A stretch of DNA of 21,143 nt from CABZJG01 sp965659715 (lineage in GTDB: Bacteria; Pseudomonadota; Alphaproteobacteria; Rhodobacterales; Rhodobacteraceae). The stretch is from positions 1 through 21,143 of the forward strand of contig CBFHXE010000046.1 of the NCBI GenBank assembly GCA_965659715.1, read 5' to 3'. Shown here piece after piece: positions 6,334 to 13,729 of this stretch; position 1 is the stretch's first letter, and each line of letters starts with the position of its first letter. Under the pieces are notes generated by a model. It saw only the letters and a list, made by a program, of their open reading frames with translations, was not told the DNA's origin and did not search any database. A program made the translations under genes and the position numbers.

Positions 6334-7659
6334 ATGGCTGGAATTCCTCATGACCATTACGAACCAAAATCTTCTGGCGGAAAATGGTTACATAAGCGAC
6401 TGCCGATTGTAGGACTGCTTTACGATACCTTGATGATCCCAACCCCCAAGAACCTCAATTGGATGTGGATCTGGGGTATTGTGTTGACGTTCTGTTTGGC
6501 GCTTCAGATTATAACGGGAATTGTGCTAGTGATGCACTACACCCCGCATGTAGATATGGCGTTCGCTTCGGTTGAGCACATTATGCGAAATGTGAATGGC
6601 GGACATATGATCCGTTATTTGCATATGAACGGGGCTTCTTTGTTCTTTGTTGCGGTTTATGCCCATATTTTCAGAGGCCTGTATTACGGTTCATACAAAG
6701 CCCCGCGTGAAGTCACATGGATCATTGGAATGATTATTTATGTGTTGATGATGGCAACAGTGTTCATGGGCTATGTGCTACCTTGGGGACAGATGTCATT
6801 TTGGGGTGCCACAGTTATTACCGGCCTTTTTGGAGCGCTTCCATTTATAGGTGAGCCGCTGCAGGCCTGGTTACTCGGCGGCCCGGCAGTGGACAACGCG
6901 ACTTTAAACCGTTTCTTCAGTTTACACTACTTACTTCCATTTCTGATTGCCGGGTTGGTTATCGTACACATCTGGGCATTTCACACGACGGGGAACAATA
7001 ACCCGACAGGTGTCGAAGTGAGGCGTGGGTCGAAAGAAGAAGCAGAAAAAGATACTGTTCCTTTCTGGCCTTACTTCGTGATGAAAGACTTGTTCGCGCT
7101 TGCGATCATTTTGACGGTCTTTTTTGCGATCGTTGGATTTATGCCAAATTATCTGGGACACCCAGATAACTACATTGAAGCCAACGCTCTGGTGACACCT
7201 GCCCATATCGTGCCTGAATGGTATCTATTGCCGTTTTACGCAATCTTGCGCGCTTTCACATCAGAGGTCTGGGTTGTGCAGTTTGTAAGCTTTATCACTG
7301 GCGGGATTATAGACGCGAAAGTCTTCGGGGTTTTGGCCATGTTCGGAGCTATCGCAGTTATGGCACTGGCACCTTGGCTGGATACTTCATCTGTTAGGTC
7401 CGCGCGGTATCGCCCGATGTTGAAGTGGTGGTTTGCACTGCTCGTTCTAGATTTCATCTTTTTGATGTGGTTAGGAGCAATGCCTGCAGAAGAGCCATAT
7501 GCAAGCTTTTCATTGATTGCAGCTACCTACTGGTTTGCCTACTTCCTCGTGATACTTCCTCTATTGGGAGTGTTGGAGAAACCACTTCCTCAACCCGCTA
7601 CGATAGAGGAAGATTTCGACGCGCAGTATAGCAAAAAAGATGCCTCGCCGGCAGAATAA
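6334..7659 (+). CDS. petB: Cytochrome b of the bc1 complex
   Basis: A 441-residue, eight-helix membrane protein that binds hemes bL and bH and forms the Qo and Qi quinone sites. The four heme-ligand histidines are His97, His111, His198 and His212, and the Qo motif PEWY is at 294-297; these numbers match those used for Rhodobacter capsulatus. Gly158 (SFWGATVITG) at the Qo site is present, so no classic Qo-inhibitor resistance substitution is seen there. AGGAG at 6321-6325 is a clear ribosome-binding site overlapping the petA stop. The acidic and lysine-containing tail is normal for alphaproteobacteria. It is the middle gene of petABC. Confidence 0.98.
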   Translation: MAGIPHDHYEPKSSGGKWLHKRLPIVGLLYDTLMIPTPKNLNWMWIWGIVLTFCLALQIITGIVLVMHYTPHVDMAFASVEHIMRNVNGGHMIRYLHMNGASLFFVAVYAHIFRGLYYGSYKAPREVTWIIGMIIYVLMMATVFMGYVLPWGQMSFWGATVITGLFGALPFIGEPLQAWLLGGPAVDNATLNRFFSLHYLLPFLIAGLVIVHIWAFHTTGNNNPTGVEVRRGSKEEAEKDTVPFWPYFVMKDLFALAIILTVFFAIVGFMPNYLGHPDNYIEANALVTPAHIVPEWYLLPFYAILRAFTSEVWVVQFVSFITGGIIDAKVFGVLAMFGAIAVMALAPWLDTSSVRSARYRPMLKWWFALLVLDFIFLMWLGAMPAEEPYASFSLIAATYWFAYFLVILPLLGVLEKPLPQPATIEEDFDAQYSKKDASPAE

Positions 7660-7677
7660 GAAAAGGGACAGAAACTT

Positions 7678-8466
7678 ATGTTCAAGAAGATTACTCTGAG
7701 CACTATTGCGGCCTTGACCCTGTCTATATCTGGTGTCTTTGCGGCAGGTGGCGGTGAGCAGCATATCGAGGATTATCAGTTCTCGTTCGAAGGCCCATTT
7801 GGAGCTTTTGATCAAGCACAACTGCAACGTGGACTTAAAGTTTACACTGAGATTTGCGCTGCGTGCCATGGTTTGAAGTATGTGCCAATCCGAACCCTTG
7901 CCGATGAGGGTGGTCCGCATTATTCAGAAGATCAGGTGCGTGCCTATGCAAAAAACTTTGAAGTCTATGATGCAGACTTGGAGGACTTTAGAGAAGCCAA
8001 ACCTGTGGATCATTTTCCCGAGGTTAACGGTGTTGGTGCTCCTGACCTTTCGATGATGGCCAAGGCGCGTGCAGGGTTTCATGGCCCCTATGGAACAGGC
8101 ATTAGTCAGTTGATCAATGGTATGGGCGGTGCAGAATATATTGCCTCTCTTTTGACAGGATACACCGGGAAAGAAAAAGTAGAAGCAGGCGTTACGCTAT
8201 ACGAAAATAAGGCTTTCCCTGGCGGTTGGATTTCAATGGCGCCTCCGTTGAGCGGTGGTGATGTTGAATTTGATGATGGTCACTCAAATGACCTTAAACA
8301 TGAAGCTATGGATATAGCGGCCTTCTTAATGTGGGCTGCTGAGCCAAAAATGATGGCGCGGCAATATGCTGGATTCGTTGGTGTCTTTATTTTGTTAATC
8401 CTGTCAGGCTTGCTATATCTTACGAACAAGCGGATATGGGCACCGATCAAGTATAAAAAGTCCTAA
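7678..8466 (+). CDS. petC: Cytochrome c1 of the bc1 complex
   Basis: This 262-residue protein accepts electrons from the Rieske centre and donates them to a c-type cytochrome. A Sec signal peptide (MFKKI..., likely cut after VFA at 20-22) is followed by the heme c site CAACH (60-64), with the axial methionine in ISMAPP (Met187), and a C-terminal membrane anchor at about 231-250. The only two cysteines are those of the heme site, so the second disulfide found in Rhodobacter capsulatus and sphaeroides c1 is absent. A beta-branched residue (Ile185) stands two positions before Met187. It is the last gene of petABC, 18 bases after petB, and is followed by a strong terminator. Confidence 0.97.
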   Translation: MFKKITLSTIAALTLSISGVFAAGGGEQHIEDYQFSFEGPFGAFDQAQLQRGLKVYTEICAACHGLKYVPIRTLADEGGPHYSEDQVRAYAKNFEVYDADLEDFREAKPVDHFPEVNGVGAPDLSMMAKARAGFHGPYGTGISQLINGMGGAEYIASLLTGYTGKEKVEAGVTLYENKAFPGGWISMAPPLSGGDVEFDDGHSNDLKHEAMDIAAFLMWAAEPKMMARQYAGFVGVFILLILSGLLYLTNKRIWAPIKYKKS

Positions 8467-8493
8467 AGCCTAACAGCTTACAAAAGCTTTATG

Positions 8494-8521
8494 AGCCCCG
8501 CCTTTATGGCGGGGTTTTTAT
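8494..8521 (+). terminator. Intrinsic terminator of petABC
   Basis: CCCCGCC (8496-8502) and GGCGGGG (8508-8514) form a 7-base-pair GC stem with a TTTAT loop, directly followed by TTTTTATT. It lies 28 bases after the petC stop codon. Confidence 0.92.
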
Positions 8522-8580
8522 TCTGGCAAAGCCAAGGGCTATTGGAAATATGAGCTTTAACGCTGTGCCAATTTTATAAG

Positions 8581-9159
8581 CTAGTCATTGTCGTTCAATC
8601 CGGCCCCAGCACCAGCGATCCGGCTGGCTTCTGTCGAAGGAGCGTAGGTATTGAATGCCAGTGCAGTCAGTTTTTCGTAGTGATGATCTGAGATTATTGC
8701 TCTATCTAGGGCAACTTGCTTCTGTCCCTTTGGGGTCTTTGCAATCCCAATGGAAAGTGAGAGGGTGGTTGTAATATTTAAACCTTCTAAAGACACGGCG
8801 AAAAGCTCTTGGTTTTTTATATAAACTTCAAAGTTATCCCATTTACAGTAAACACATTGATCTGATGCGGCGGTGGCTAAAGCAATAAAGGCAAGCAAAA
8901 TCCCTGGCGTGTTTACTGGCCCGGAAAACGTAATTTGAGATAACTCATCTGGTGAGTCACAAAGTTGTGTGCCTATCTTAAGGACACTCTGGTTTGTTGG
9001 GTTTTCTAATGCCTCTAGCAAAATCGGGGCAGACTCAAGACCTAGTGCGGATAAGGTTCTAACAGCTTTTCCAGCTTCTTCGGCTAGTCCCCATGCGAGT
9101 CCGCAGCCGCGCGCCGCCTTATACGCAAGCGCTTCATATTCATTTAAGGAATAGTCCAC
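8581..9159 (-). CDS. DUF3726-like protein of unknown function
   Basis: A 192-residue soluble protein without signal peptide or membrane segment. The N-terminus (SLNEYEALAYKAARGCG, then WGLAEEAGKA) and the C-terminus (TYAPSTEASRIAGAGAG, then an acidic tail) match my recollection of the DUF3726 family common in Rhodobacterales; no biochemical role is known to me. Two cysteines form CVYC at 102-105. The start is GTG at 9159, immediately after the TAA of the upstream gene, with GGAG six bases before it, so the pair is very likely translationally coupled. It converges on the petABC terminator 60 bases away. Confidence 0.72.
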   Translation of the reverse strand: MDYSLNEYEALAYKAARGCGLAWGLAEEAGKAVRTLSALGLESAPILLEALENPTNQSVLKIGTQLCDSPDELSQITFSGPVNTPGILLAFIALATAASDQCVYCKWDNFEVYIKNQELFAVSLEGLNITTTLSLSIGIAKTPKGQKQVALDRAIISDHHYEKLTALAFNTYAPSTEASRIAGAGAGLNDND

Positions 9160-10857
9160 TTAAGGCTCCAAAGCAGGATATGCCCAGTCATCAATTGCTT
9201 CGTGGGGGAGGTCATTCGGAAATGGCGCACCTTTGAACATGTTAATGCGCACCCATCGATCAGAGCGTGGATCAAAATGGCCCGCTCCAAAAAAGGAAAG
9301 CTTTGCTCTTAATAAGTCAATCGGAAGCATCTTTGCATCAATTGTATTGTCACGAATTTCTGCAAATTCAAACCTTGAGACGATTTGGCAACGACGCACA
9401 GTATGTCGATGTTCTGGATGCGCCACCAAGAACGCTGCTATTTTTTCGTGGTCACTCCAATTTTCCAGAGCCATATAAAGAGCAGCAGCATCGCGCCCAG
9501 GCTGCAACGGTTGTTCATAATCTCCAATGTCTTCCTCGTACCTTTCACCCAATCGTGGCTCAAGCTTTTCTTCTGATACATACCAGGCACGCGCATTTGC
9601 AGATTTCTTGCTCCAATCAATTTTTAAAGACCAATCGTATATTGTCTGAATGATCTGCTTCATGCTTCCCACTGTCATAGACCCATCTATGCGAAACCCT
9701 TTGGTTTCATCAGCGCTCATGCAGTGACTTAAGTCGTCATTCATATCCCCATAGGGTTCTAACATAAGAGCGATCAACAGCTCTTGACCTTCAATACTCA
9801 GTTCTTTCTCGGCCCAAAAATATAAATTGTCCCACAAAAAAGCTTCGCTCTCGTTTAAACTATCAACTTTTAGCACCAATATTGCGAAATCTTGCTTTAA
9901 ACTTTTCAGCTTTTCTATTTGAAGCGGATGCTCTGAGCACCAGTTCTCTATGTTCTTGATGGCTCTTGGTAAAAGGGACTTAAACATTTGGAAATGCTCT
10001 GGTGCAACAGCTTCTACTCTACGCACTCTGGCCAACGCCTCTTCTTTGGCTGCAATCCAGTTGTTCAAAAGCATCGGATGCTTAATTAGAAAGGGCGCCA
10101 TACCTAGACCAGTTGAGTTACCAATACCAAACTTGCGGCGAATTGAAGGCTTCAACTTTACGGCCGTTTTTGGAGCTTTTGAATGCGCCATATGCTCTAC
10201 CAGATCCATCACAAAAGTTCTGATCAGGTATACAGTAAGCATTTCAACTTGAAACGAGCCTTGAAATTCTGGGCGCTCCAATAGTGTTTCACGGTCGGCG
10301 GCACCAAACTTTCCCGAGCCGTATACCGCCGTGGTACGCATTAAATATCCGACTTCTTCAATTAAGTTTAACTTTGGCTGATCCCCGACAGCCAACGAAT
10401 TTACAACATGATCCCAAAGCCGAACAGAACGGTTTGCTCGGGAAAGGCTCAACTCTTTTTTTGATACTCGGCCAGCTTCTTGAACTGGTATGTTTATTAC
10501 TAACCGGTCAAGGTCGGCCTCTGTGGGAACGCCGTCAAAAAGGGCGAAGCTTGCATCCCATTCTGTGGCTATCACTCGGTCAGAACGTTTTTCGGGTGGC
10601 AAATCGTTGGAGAAGGCCACTAGGGAATAGCGGCTCTTTCCTGTGTTGGCGGTGTATATCGCCCGTCCAACGCCTTGAGAATTAATATCGAAAACAGATT
10701 TCTCGAAGGTCCAGTTTTCTGATGCAGCGCGCCTAAGAAGGACACGCATAAAAGAAAGCCTAGTTTGATGGAAAGACCCCATACGTGCTAATTTCATTAT
10801 GTCTGATGCTTGTCGAAGAGGTTTCGATCTATCCAGCCTAGTTTCGGCGACTTGCAT
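9160..10857 (-). CDS. Conserved 565-residue protein of unknown function
   Basis: I do not recognise a characterised family. The protein is long, charged and mostly helical in appearance, with no signal peptide, no membrane segment and no obvious nucleotide- or metal-binding motif. Distinctive stretches are ELSLSRANRSVRLWDH near 140-155 and the C-terminus GAGHFDPRSDRWVRIN followed by an aromatic/proline tail. ATG 10857 is chosen over ATG 10869 because GGAGG lies five bases before it and actually overlaps the upstream ATG. It abuts the DUF3726-like gene (stop TAA then GTG), so the two products probably act together. The HPt gene lies 93 bases upstream in the same direction and could share a transcript. 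Composition is like the neighbours, so recent transfer is not indicated. Confidence 0.75.
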   Translation of the reverse strand: MQVAETRLDRSKPLRQASDIMKLARMGSFHQTRLSFMRVLLRRAASENWTFEKSVFDINSQGVGRAIYTANTGKSRYSLVAFSNDLPPEKRSDRVIATEWDASFALFDGVPTEADLDRLVINIPVQEAGRVSKKELSLSRANRSVRLWDHVVNSLAVGDQPKLNLIEEVGYLMRTTAVYGSGKFGAADRETLLERPEFQGSFQVEMLTVYLIRTFVMDLVEHMAHSKAPKTAVKLKPSIRRKFGIGNSTGLGMAPFLIKHPMLLNNWIAAKEEALARVRRVEAVAPEHFQMFKSLLPRAIKNIENWCSEHPLQIEKLKSLKQDFAILVLKVDSLNESEAFLWDNLYFWAEKELSIEGQELLIALMLEPYGDMNDDLSHCMSADETKGFRIDGSMTVGSMKQIIQTIYDWSLKIDWSKKSANARAWYVSEEKLEPRLGERYEEDIGDYEQPLQPGRDAAALYMALENWSDHEKIAAFLVAHPEHRHTVRRCQIVSRFEFAEIRDNTIDAKMLPIDLLRAKLSFFGAGHFDPRSDRWVRINMFKGAPFPNDLPHEAIDDWAYPALEP

Positions 10858-10950
10858 TTTATCCTCCATTAATTCAAAATTTTATCGCTTATATAAAGTT
10901 GAAAAAACCGCCCAAAAACGACTTGCAAAACCAAATTCGACAAGTTGCCT

Positions 10951-11316
10951 CTAGGGTTGCATAAGGCTCTTTATAGTTAACGCAGCCTTTGCTGCTTGCC
11001 AAATTTCCATCAACCTAAAAAGTTCGTTGAAAACCCCAGTTACATTTCCAGTCTTAGCCATTGTTTCCATAATGTTTAGCTGTTGCTGCACCCCACTGAT
11101 ACCCAAAGCGGCTGCAGAGCCCGCTGACTTGTGAATACTACCAATAAGGGTTTCAAACTCATCCTGATCTTTTTCGAGATTTGAGATTTTGCTGATTAAG
11201 GCTTCTAGCTCTAGCTTAAATCGATTGATTAAAGCGATAGCGCTTTGTGATCCCAATTGCTGTTGAAGTTCAGATAAATGATCAAAATTAATGGGGTTTG
11301 AATTGCAAGCTTCCAT
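10951..11316 (-). CDS. HPt (histidine phosphotransfer) domain protein
   Basis: A 121-residue helical protein consisting of a single HPt domain. The key motif is IHKSAGSAAALG: His62 is the likely phosphoacceptor, and Gly66, Ser67, Ala68 and Gly72 follow the family pattern H-x-x-x-G-S-A. The lysine usually three residues after the histidine is Ala65, although Lys63 is adjacent. Such proteins relay phosphate between a hybrid kinase and a response regulator. No kinase lies in the window, but a LuxR-type response regulator is divergent 475 bases away and is the obvious candidate partner. AAGGG six bases before ATG 11316 supports the start. The function it controls is unknown. Confidence 0.75.
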   Translation of the reverse strand: MEACNSNPINFDHLSELQQQLGSQSAIALINRFKLELEALISKISNLEKDQDEFETLIGSIHKSAGSAAALGISGVQQQLNIMETMAKTGNVTGVFNELFRLMEIWQAAKAALTIKSLMQP

Positions 11317-11586
11317 TTATTACCCTTCAATACAATTAGAGTTAGTCAGACGAATTGCAAGGTGGGCCATATAATGAAAAATACAGGTCAAATGCGCAAT
11401 AGCCTTTATACATTTAATCATAATGACCAAATAGTAGAGCGCATGCAATTATGAAAATATGACTTTCGGCAGGTCAACTTATTGGCATCATGTCATTTTC
11501 GTGTTCACTCAAAGTCTTTCTCCATTGAAGGTTCATACATGCCTTTAAAATTATATGATTTAGTTATAAATTTTCAATGTTGGAAG

Positions 11587-11608
11587 TGTTTTGAGCTCGC
11601 CCAAAACA
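11587..11608. repeat. Inverted repeat TGTTTTG-N8-CAAAACA
   Basis: Perfect 7-base arms, about 185 bases before the response-regulator start. No T-run follows. It may be an operator or a chance AT-rich dyad. Confidence 0.4.
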
Positions 11609-11682
11609 GAACTTGATTCAAAGAAGTCGTTTGAGTTCAACTAAGCCTTTTGGGCCTTTCCCCAGTGCTATCGGATAGTTGT

Positions 11683-11700
11683 GCTCTTAGTATTAAGAGC
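11683..11700. repeat. Inverted repeat GCTCTTA-N4-TAAGAGC
   Basis: Perfect 7-base arms with a GTAT spacer, 92 bases before the response-regulator start. Its size suits a LuxR/NarL-type dimer site, so autoregulation is possible; the sequence alone does not show which protein binds. Confidence 0.45.
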
Positions 11701-11791
11701 CTTGAAGAAGCATTTGAGGTTGTTTTTAAGACTATTTTGTCACATTATCTACCTTAGGGGAGATGCTGTTGTTAAAAGTGAAAGTTGATAG

Positions 11792-12409
11792 ATGAAAATA
11801 CTAATTGCTGATGACCATGACTTACTAAAGGATACGCTCGTTTTATTCGTACAGGCAGAAGGCAGTATCGAAACCGTGACCGCTTCGGATTTAGATGAAG
11901 CTTTGGCAATTGTGGATGCGCAAGGTCCTTTTGACCTTATTATGCTGGACTACAATATGCCGGGAATGTCAGGATTAACGGGCCTTAAACGCGCGTTAAC
12001 CCACAATGGCGATCAAAAAGTCGCTTTGATGTCCGGAATTGCAACACGCTCAATTGCGGAAGAAGCCCTCGCTTTAGGCGCCGCCGGCTTTATTCCCAAA
12101 ACTATATCGGCGAAATCTCTTATAAATGCTTTAAAGTTTATGGCTATGGGTGAGAAATATGCTCCCATTGATTTTATGACTGCCGAAGATGAGGCCGCCG
12201 CCCCAAATCCACTTGCTGAAAAACTTTCACGCCGTGAGTTGCAGGTTTTAGAGGGACTGTCGCAAGGTAAATCAAACAAGGAAATCGCACGTGATTTGGA
12301 TTTACAAGAACCCACTATTAAACTGCATGTGAAAACCCTTTACCGAAAAATTGGTGCTGGAAATCGTACCCAAGCTGCATTGATTGCAAAAGATGAGGGC
12401 CTTTTTTAG
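11792..12409 (+). CDS. LuxR/NarL-family response regulator
   Basis: A 205-residue regulator. The receiver domain (about 1-120) has Asp7/Asp8, phosphoacceptor Asp53 (LDYNMPGMSG), Ser81 and Lys103 (IPKT). The C-terminal LuxR helix-turn-helix (about 141-203) contains LSRRELQVLEGLSQGKSNKEIA and TIKLHVKTLYRKIG. No sensor kinase is adjacent; the divergent HPt protein is the likely phosphate source. The ribosome-binding site before ATG 11792 is weak. The AMP-ligase gene starts 87 bases downstream in the same direction with no terminator between, so the regulator, ligase and thiolase genes may form one transcript. The signal and regulon cannot be inferred from the sequence. Confidence 0.9.
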   Translation: MKILIADDHDLLKDTLVLFVQAEGSIETVTASDLDEALAIVDAQGPFDLIMLDYNMPGMSGLTGLKRALTHNGDQKVALMSGIATRSIAEEALALGAAGFIPKTISAKSLINALKFMAMGEKYAPIDFMTAEDEAAAPNPLAEKLSRRELQVLEGLSQGKSNKEIARDLDLQEPTIKLHVKTLYRKIGAGNRTQAALIAKDEGLF

Positions 12410-12447
12410 AACCTTTGGTACGTTAGGGAATTTTCAGAAAGCGTTTT

Positions 12448-12507
12448 ATGCGTTCTAAGATGCTTGCTTATTTAAAAGAAGAGCGAAATGCATTAAATGA
12501 GCAGTAA
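12448..12507 (+). CDS. Possible 19-residue leader ORF overlapping the ligase start
   Basis: ATG 12448 opens a 19-codon frame (starting MRSKMLAYL, ending NALNEQ) that closes at TAA 12505-12507, overlapping the start of the ligase gene by 11 bases. The ligase ATG itself has no close Shine-Dalgarno, so it could depend on ribosomes finishing this leader. No good ribosome-binding site precedes the leader either, so chance is a fair explanation. Confidence 0.22.
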   Translation: MRSKMLAYLKEERNALNEQ

Positions 12508-13729
12508 AGCTTTTTCTTGGCATTCCGAGGCGGTTTTATACACCCCTCAAGGCGCTTCTATATCAGCAAAAGATAGTCTGGTCGAAGGCCCTAAGGAAAC
12601 TCATCCTTTGGCTGCTTTCCTAAAATTAATGCAGCATGGGCATGCACCACTTGTTAAAAGTGATGGTACAAGTGCAATTGGGCCAAAAGCTGCTGTGGAA
12701 AATATGTTCTACAGCTCGTCTGGTGGCTCGACCGGTGAGCCAAAGCTCATTTGCCGAAGTTGCAAAAGTTGGACACTGAGCTTTCAAGAAAACGCAAAAT
12801 ATTTCACGCTTACACAAAAAAAGTCCTATGCAACATTTGGACACTTGTCACACTCATTGACGCTTTATGCTGCACTCGAAGCTTTAACGACTGGCGCTGA
12901 ATACCACCCGCTTGACGGCCTTGGAACAAAACAACAATTGAAAGAGCTTGCGCAGAAAGAAATTCAAATCCTTTACGCCACACCAACCCAGCTGCGTATC
13001 TTGACAAAATTCACCACTTCAGAGAGCCGCTTAAAAGCTGTGCGTGGGGTAATGATCGGAGGTGGTTGGCTTGATCACGAAACAAAACAGTGCGTTCAAG
13101 AACTATGTCCAAATGCAGAAATAAAGGCGTTTTATGGAGCAGCTGAAACCAGTTTCGTTACAATCAGTGATCCCTCTACGCCGCTGGGATCAGTTGGCCA
13201 ATCGTATAAGAACGTATGCATAAAAATTTCAGACGCCGATGATAACAAGGTTAAGGCGGGTAATATTGGAGAGATTTGGATTAAGTCCCCCTATCTCTTT
13301 TCTCATTATGCTGAAGGCGCAAAGCAGCATACTCGTTGGCGGAACGGTTGGCTGAGTATTGGTGAATTAGGGAAATTTGATACAAAAGGAAACTTGTATC
13401 TAACGGGCCGTAAATCTAGGATTTTTAAGATTGCGGATCAGAATATATACCCGGACGAGATAGAGGTGGCGCTTTCTAAACACCCAGACATCGCTATGGC
13501 TTTTGTGACAGACTTCCCCGATAAAATGCGCGGTGCCATAGCCGTCGGGGTCATCGCAACAAAATCAGGAGAAATGCCACACGATATGGGAAATTGGTGC
13601 CGCCAAAACTTAAGCGCGCGCTTAAGACCAGCGATGTTCTTTCACCTTCCGATTAAAGATTGGCCGCTTTTAGGCTCTGGAAAAACCAATATGACGGCGA
13701 TAAAAAATATGGTCAGAGAGATGATATGA
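12497..13729 (+). CDS. Short AMP-forming acyl-CoA ligase-like protein
   Basis: A 410-residue member of the adenylate-forming (ANL) superfamily, which activates a carboxylic acid with ATP and normally passes it to CoA. Visible motifs: phosphate loop SSSGGSTGEPK near 73-83, FYGAAETS near 214-221, then WLSIGELGKFDTKGNLYLTGRKS with the hinge IFKIADQNIYPDEIEVA, and a C-terminal GSGKTN with the probable catalytic lysine. Typical acyl-CoA synthetases exceed 500 residues; here about 100 residues are missing before the phosphate loop, so part of the usual N-terminal subdomain is absent. No upstream in-frame extension restores it. It overlaps the thiolase gene by ATGA, implying a coupled pair. Substrate unknown; proximity to bioMNY raises a pimelate or other biotin-related acid as a guess only. 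Confidence 0.8.
   Translation: MSSKAFSWHSEAVLYTPQGASISAKDSLVEGPKETHPLAAFLKLMQHGHAPLVKSDGTSAIGPKAAVENMFYSSSGGSTGEPKLICRSCKSWTLSFQENAKYFTLTQKKSYATFGHLSHSLTLYAALEALTTGAEYHPLDGLGTKQQLKELAQKEIQILYATPTQLRILTKFTTSESRLKAVRGVMIGGGWLDHETKQCVQELCPNAEIKAFYGAAETSFVTISDPSTPLGSVGQSYKNVCIKISDADDNKVKAGNIGEIWIKSPYLFSHYAEGAKQHTRWRNGWLSIGELGKFDTKGNLYLTGRKSRIFKIADQNIYPDEIEVALSKHPDIAMAFVTDFPDKMRGAIAVGVIATKSGEMPHDMGNWCRQNLSARLRPAMFFHLPIKDWPLLGSGKTNMTAIKNMVREMI

Larger units (their letters stand above)
11317..11791. other. 475-base divergent intergenic region between HPt and response regulator
   Basis: AT-rich and without a convincing gene. It holds two dyads, TGTTTTG-N8-CAAAACA (11587-11608) and GCTCTTA-N4-TAAGAGC (11683-11700), both on the response-regulator side, and a doubtful 26-codon ORF at 11374-11454 preceded by AAGGTGG. 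Promoters for both flanking genes must lie here, but I could not pick hexamers with confidence. The length is large compared with other gaps in the window. Confidence 0.5.

Noticed and set aside
9267..10685. Several plus-strand ORFs of 60-133 codons opposite the 565-residue gene
   Set aside because: They overlap in different frames, lack ribosome-binding sites and known motifs, and are explained as shadows of the minus-strand gene.
13660..13725. Upstream start of the thiolase-like gene at 13660
   Set aside because: It would overlap the ligase by 70 bases with non-family residues; ATG 13726 gives the usual ATGA coupling and the expected N-terminus.
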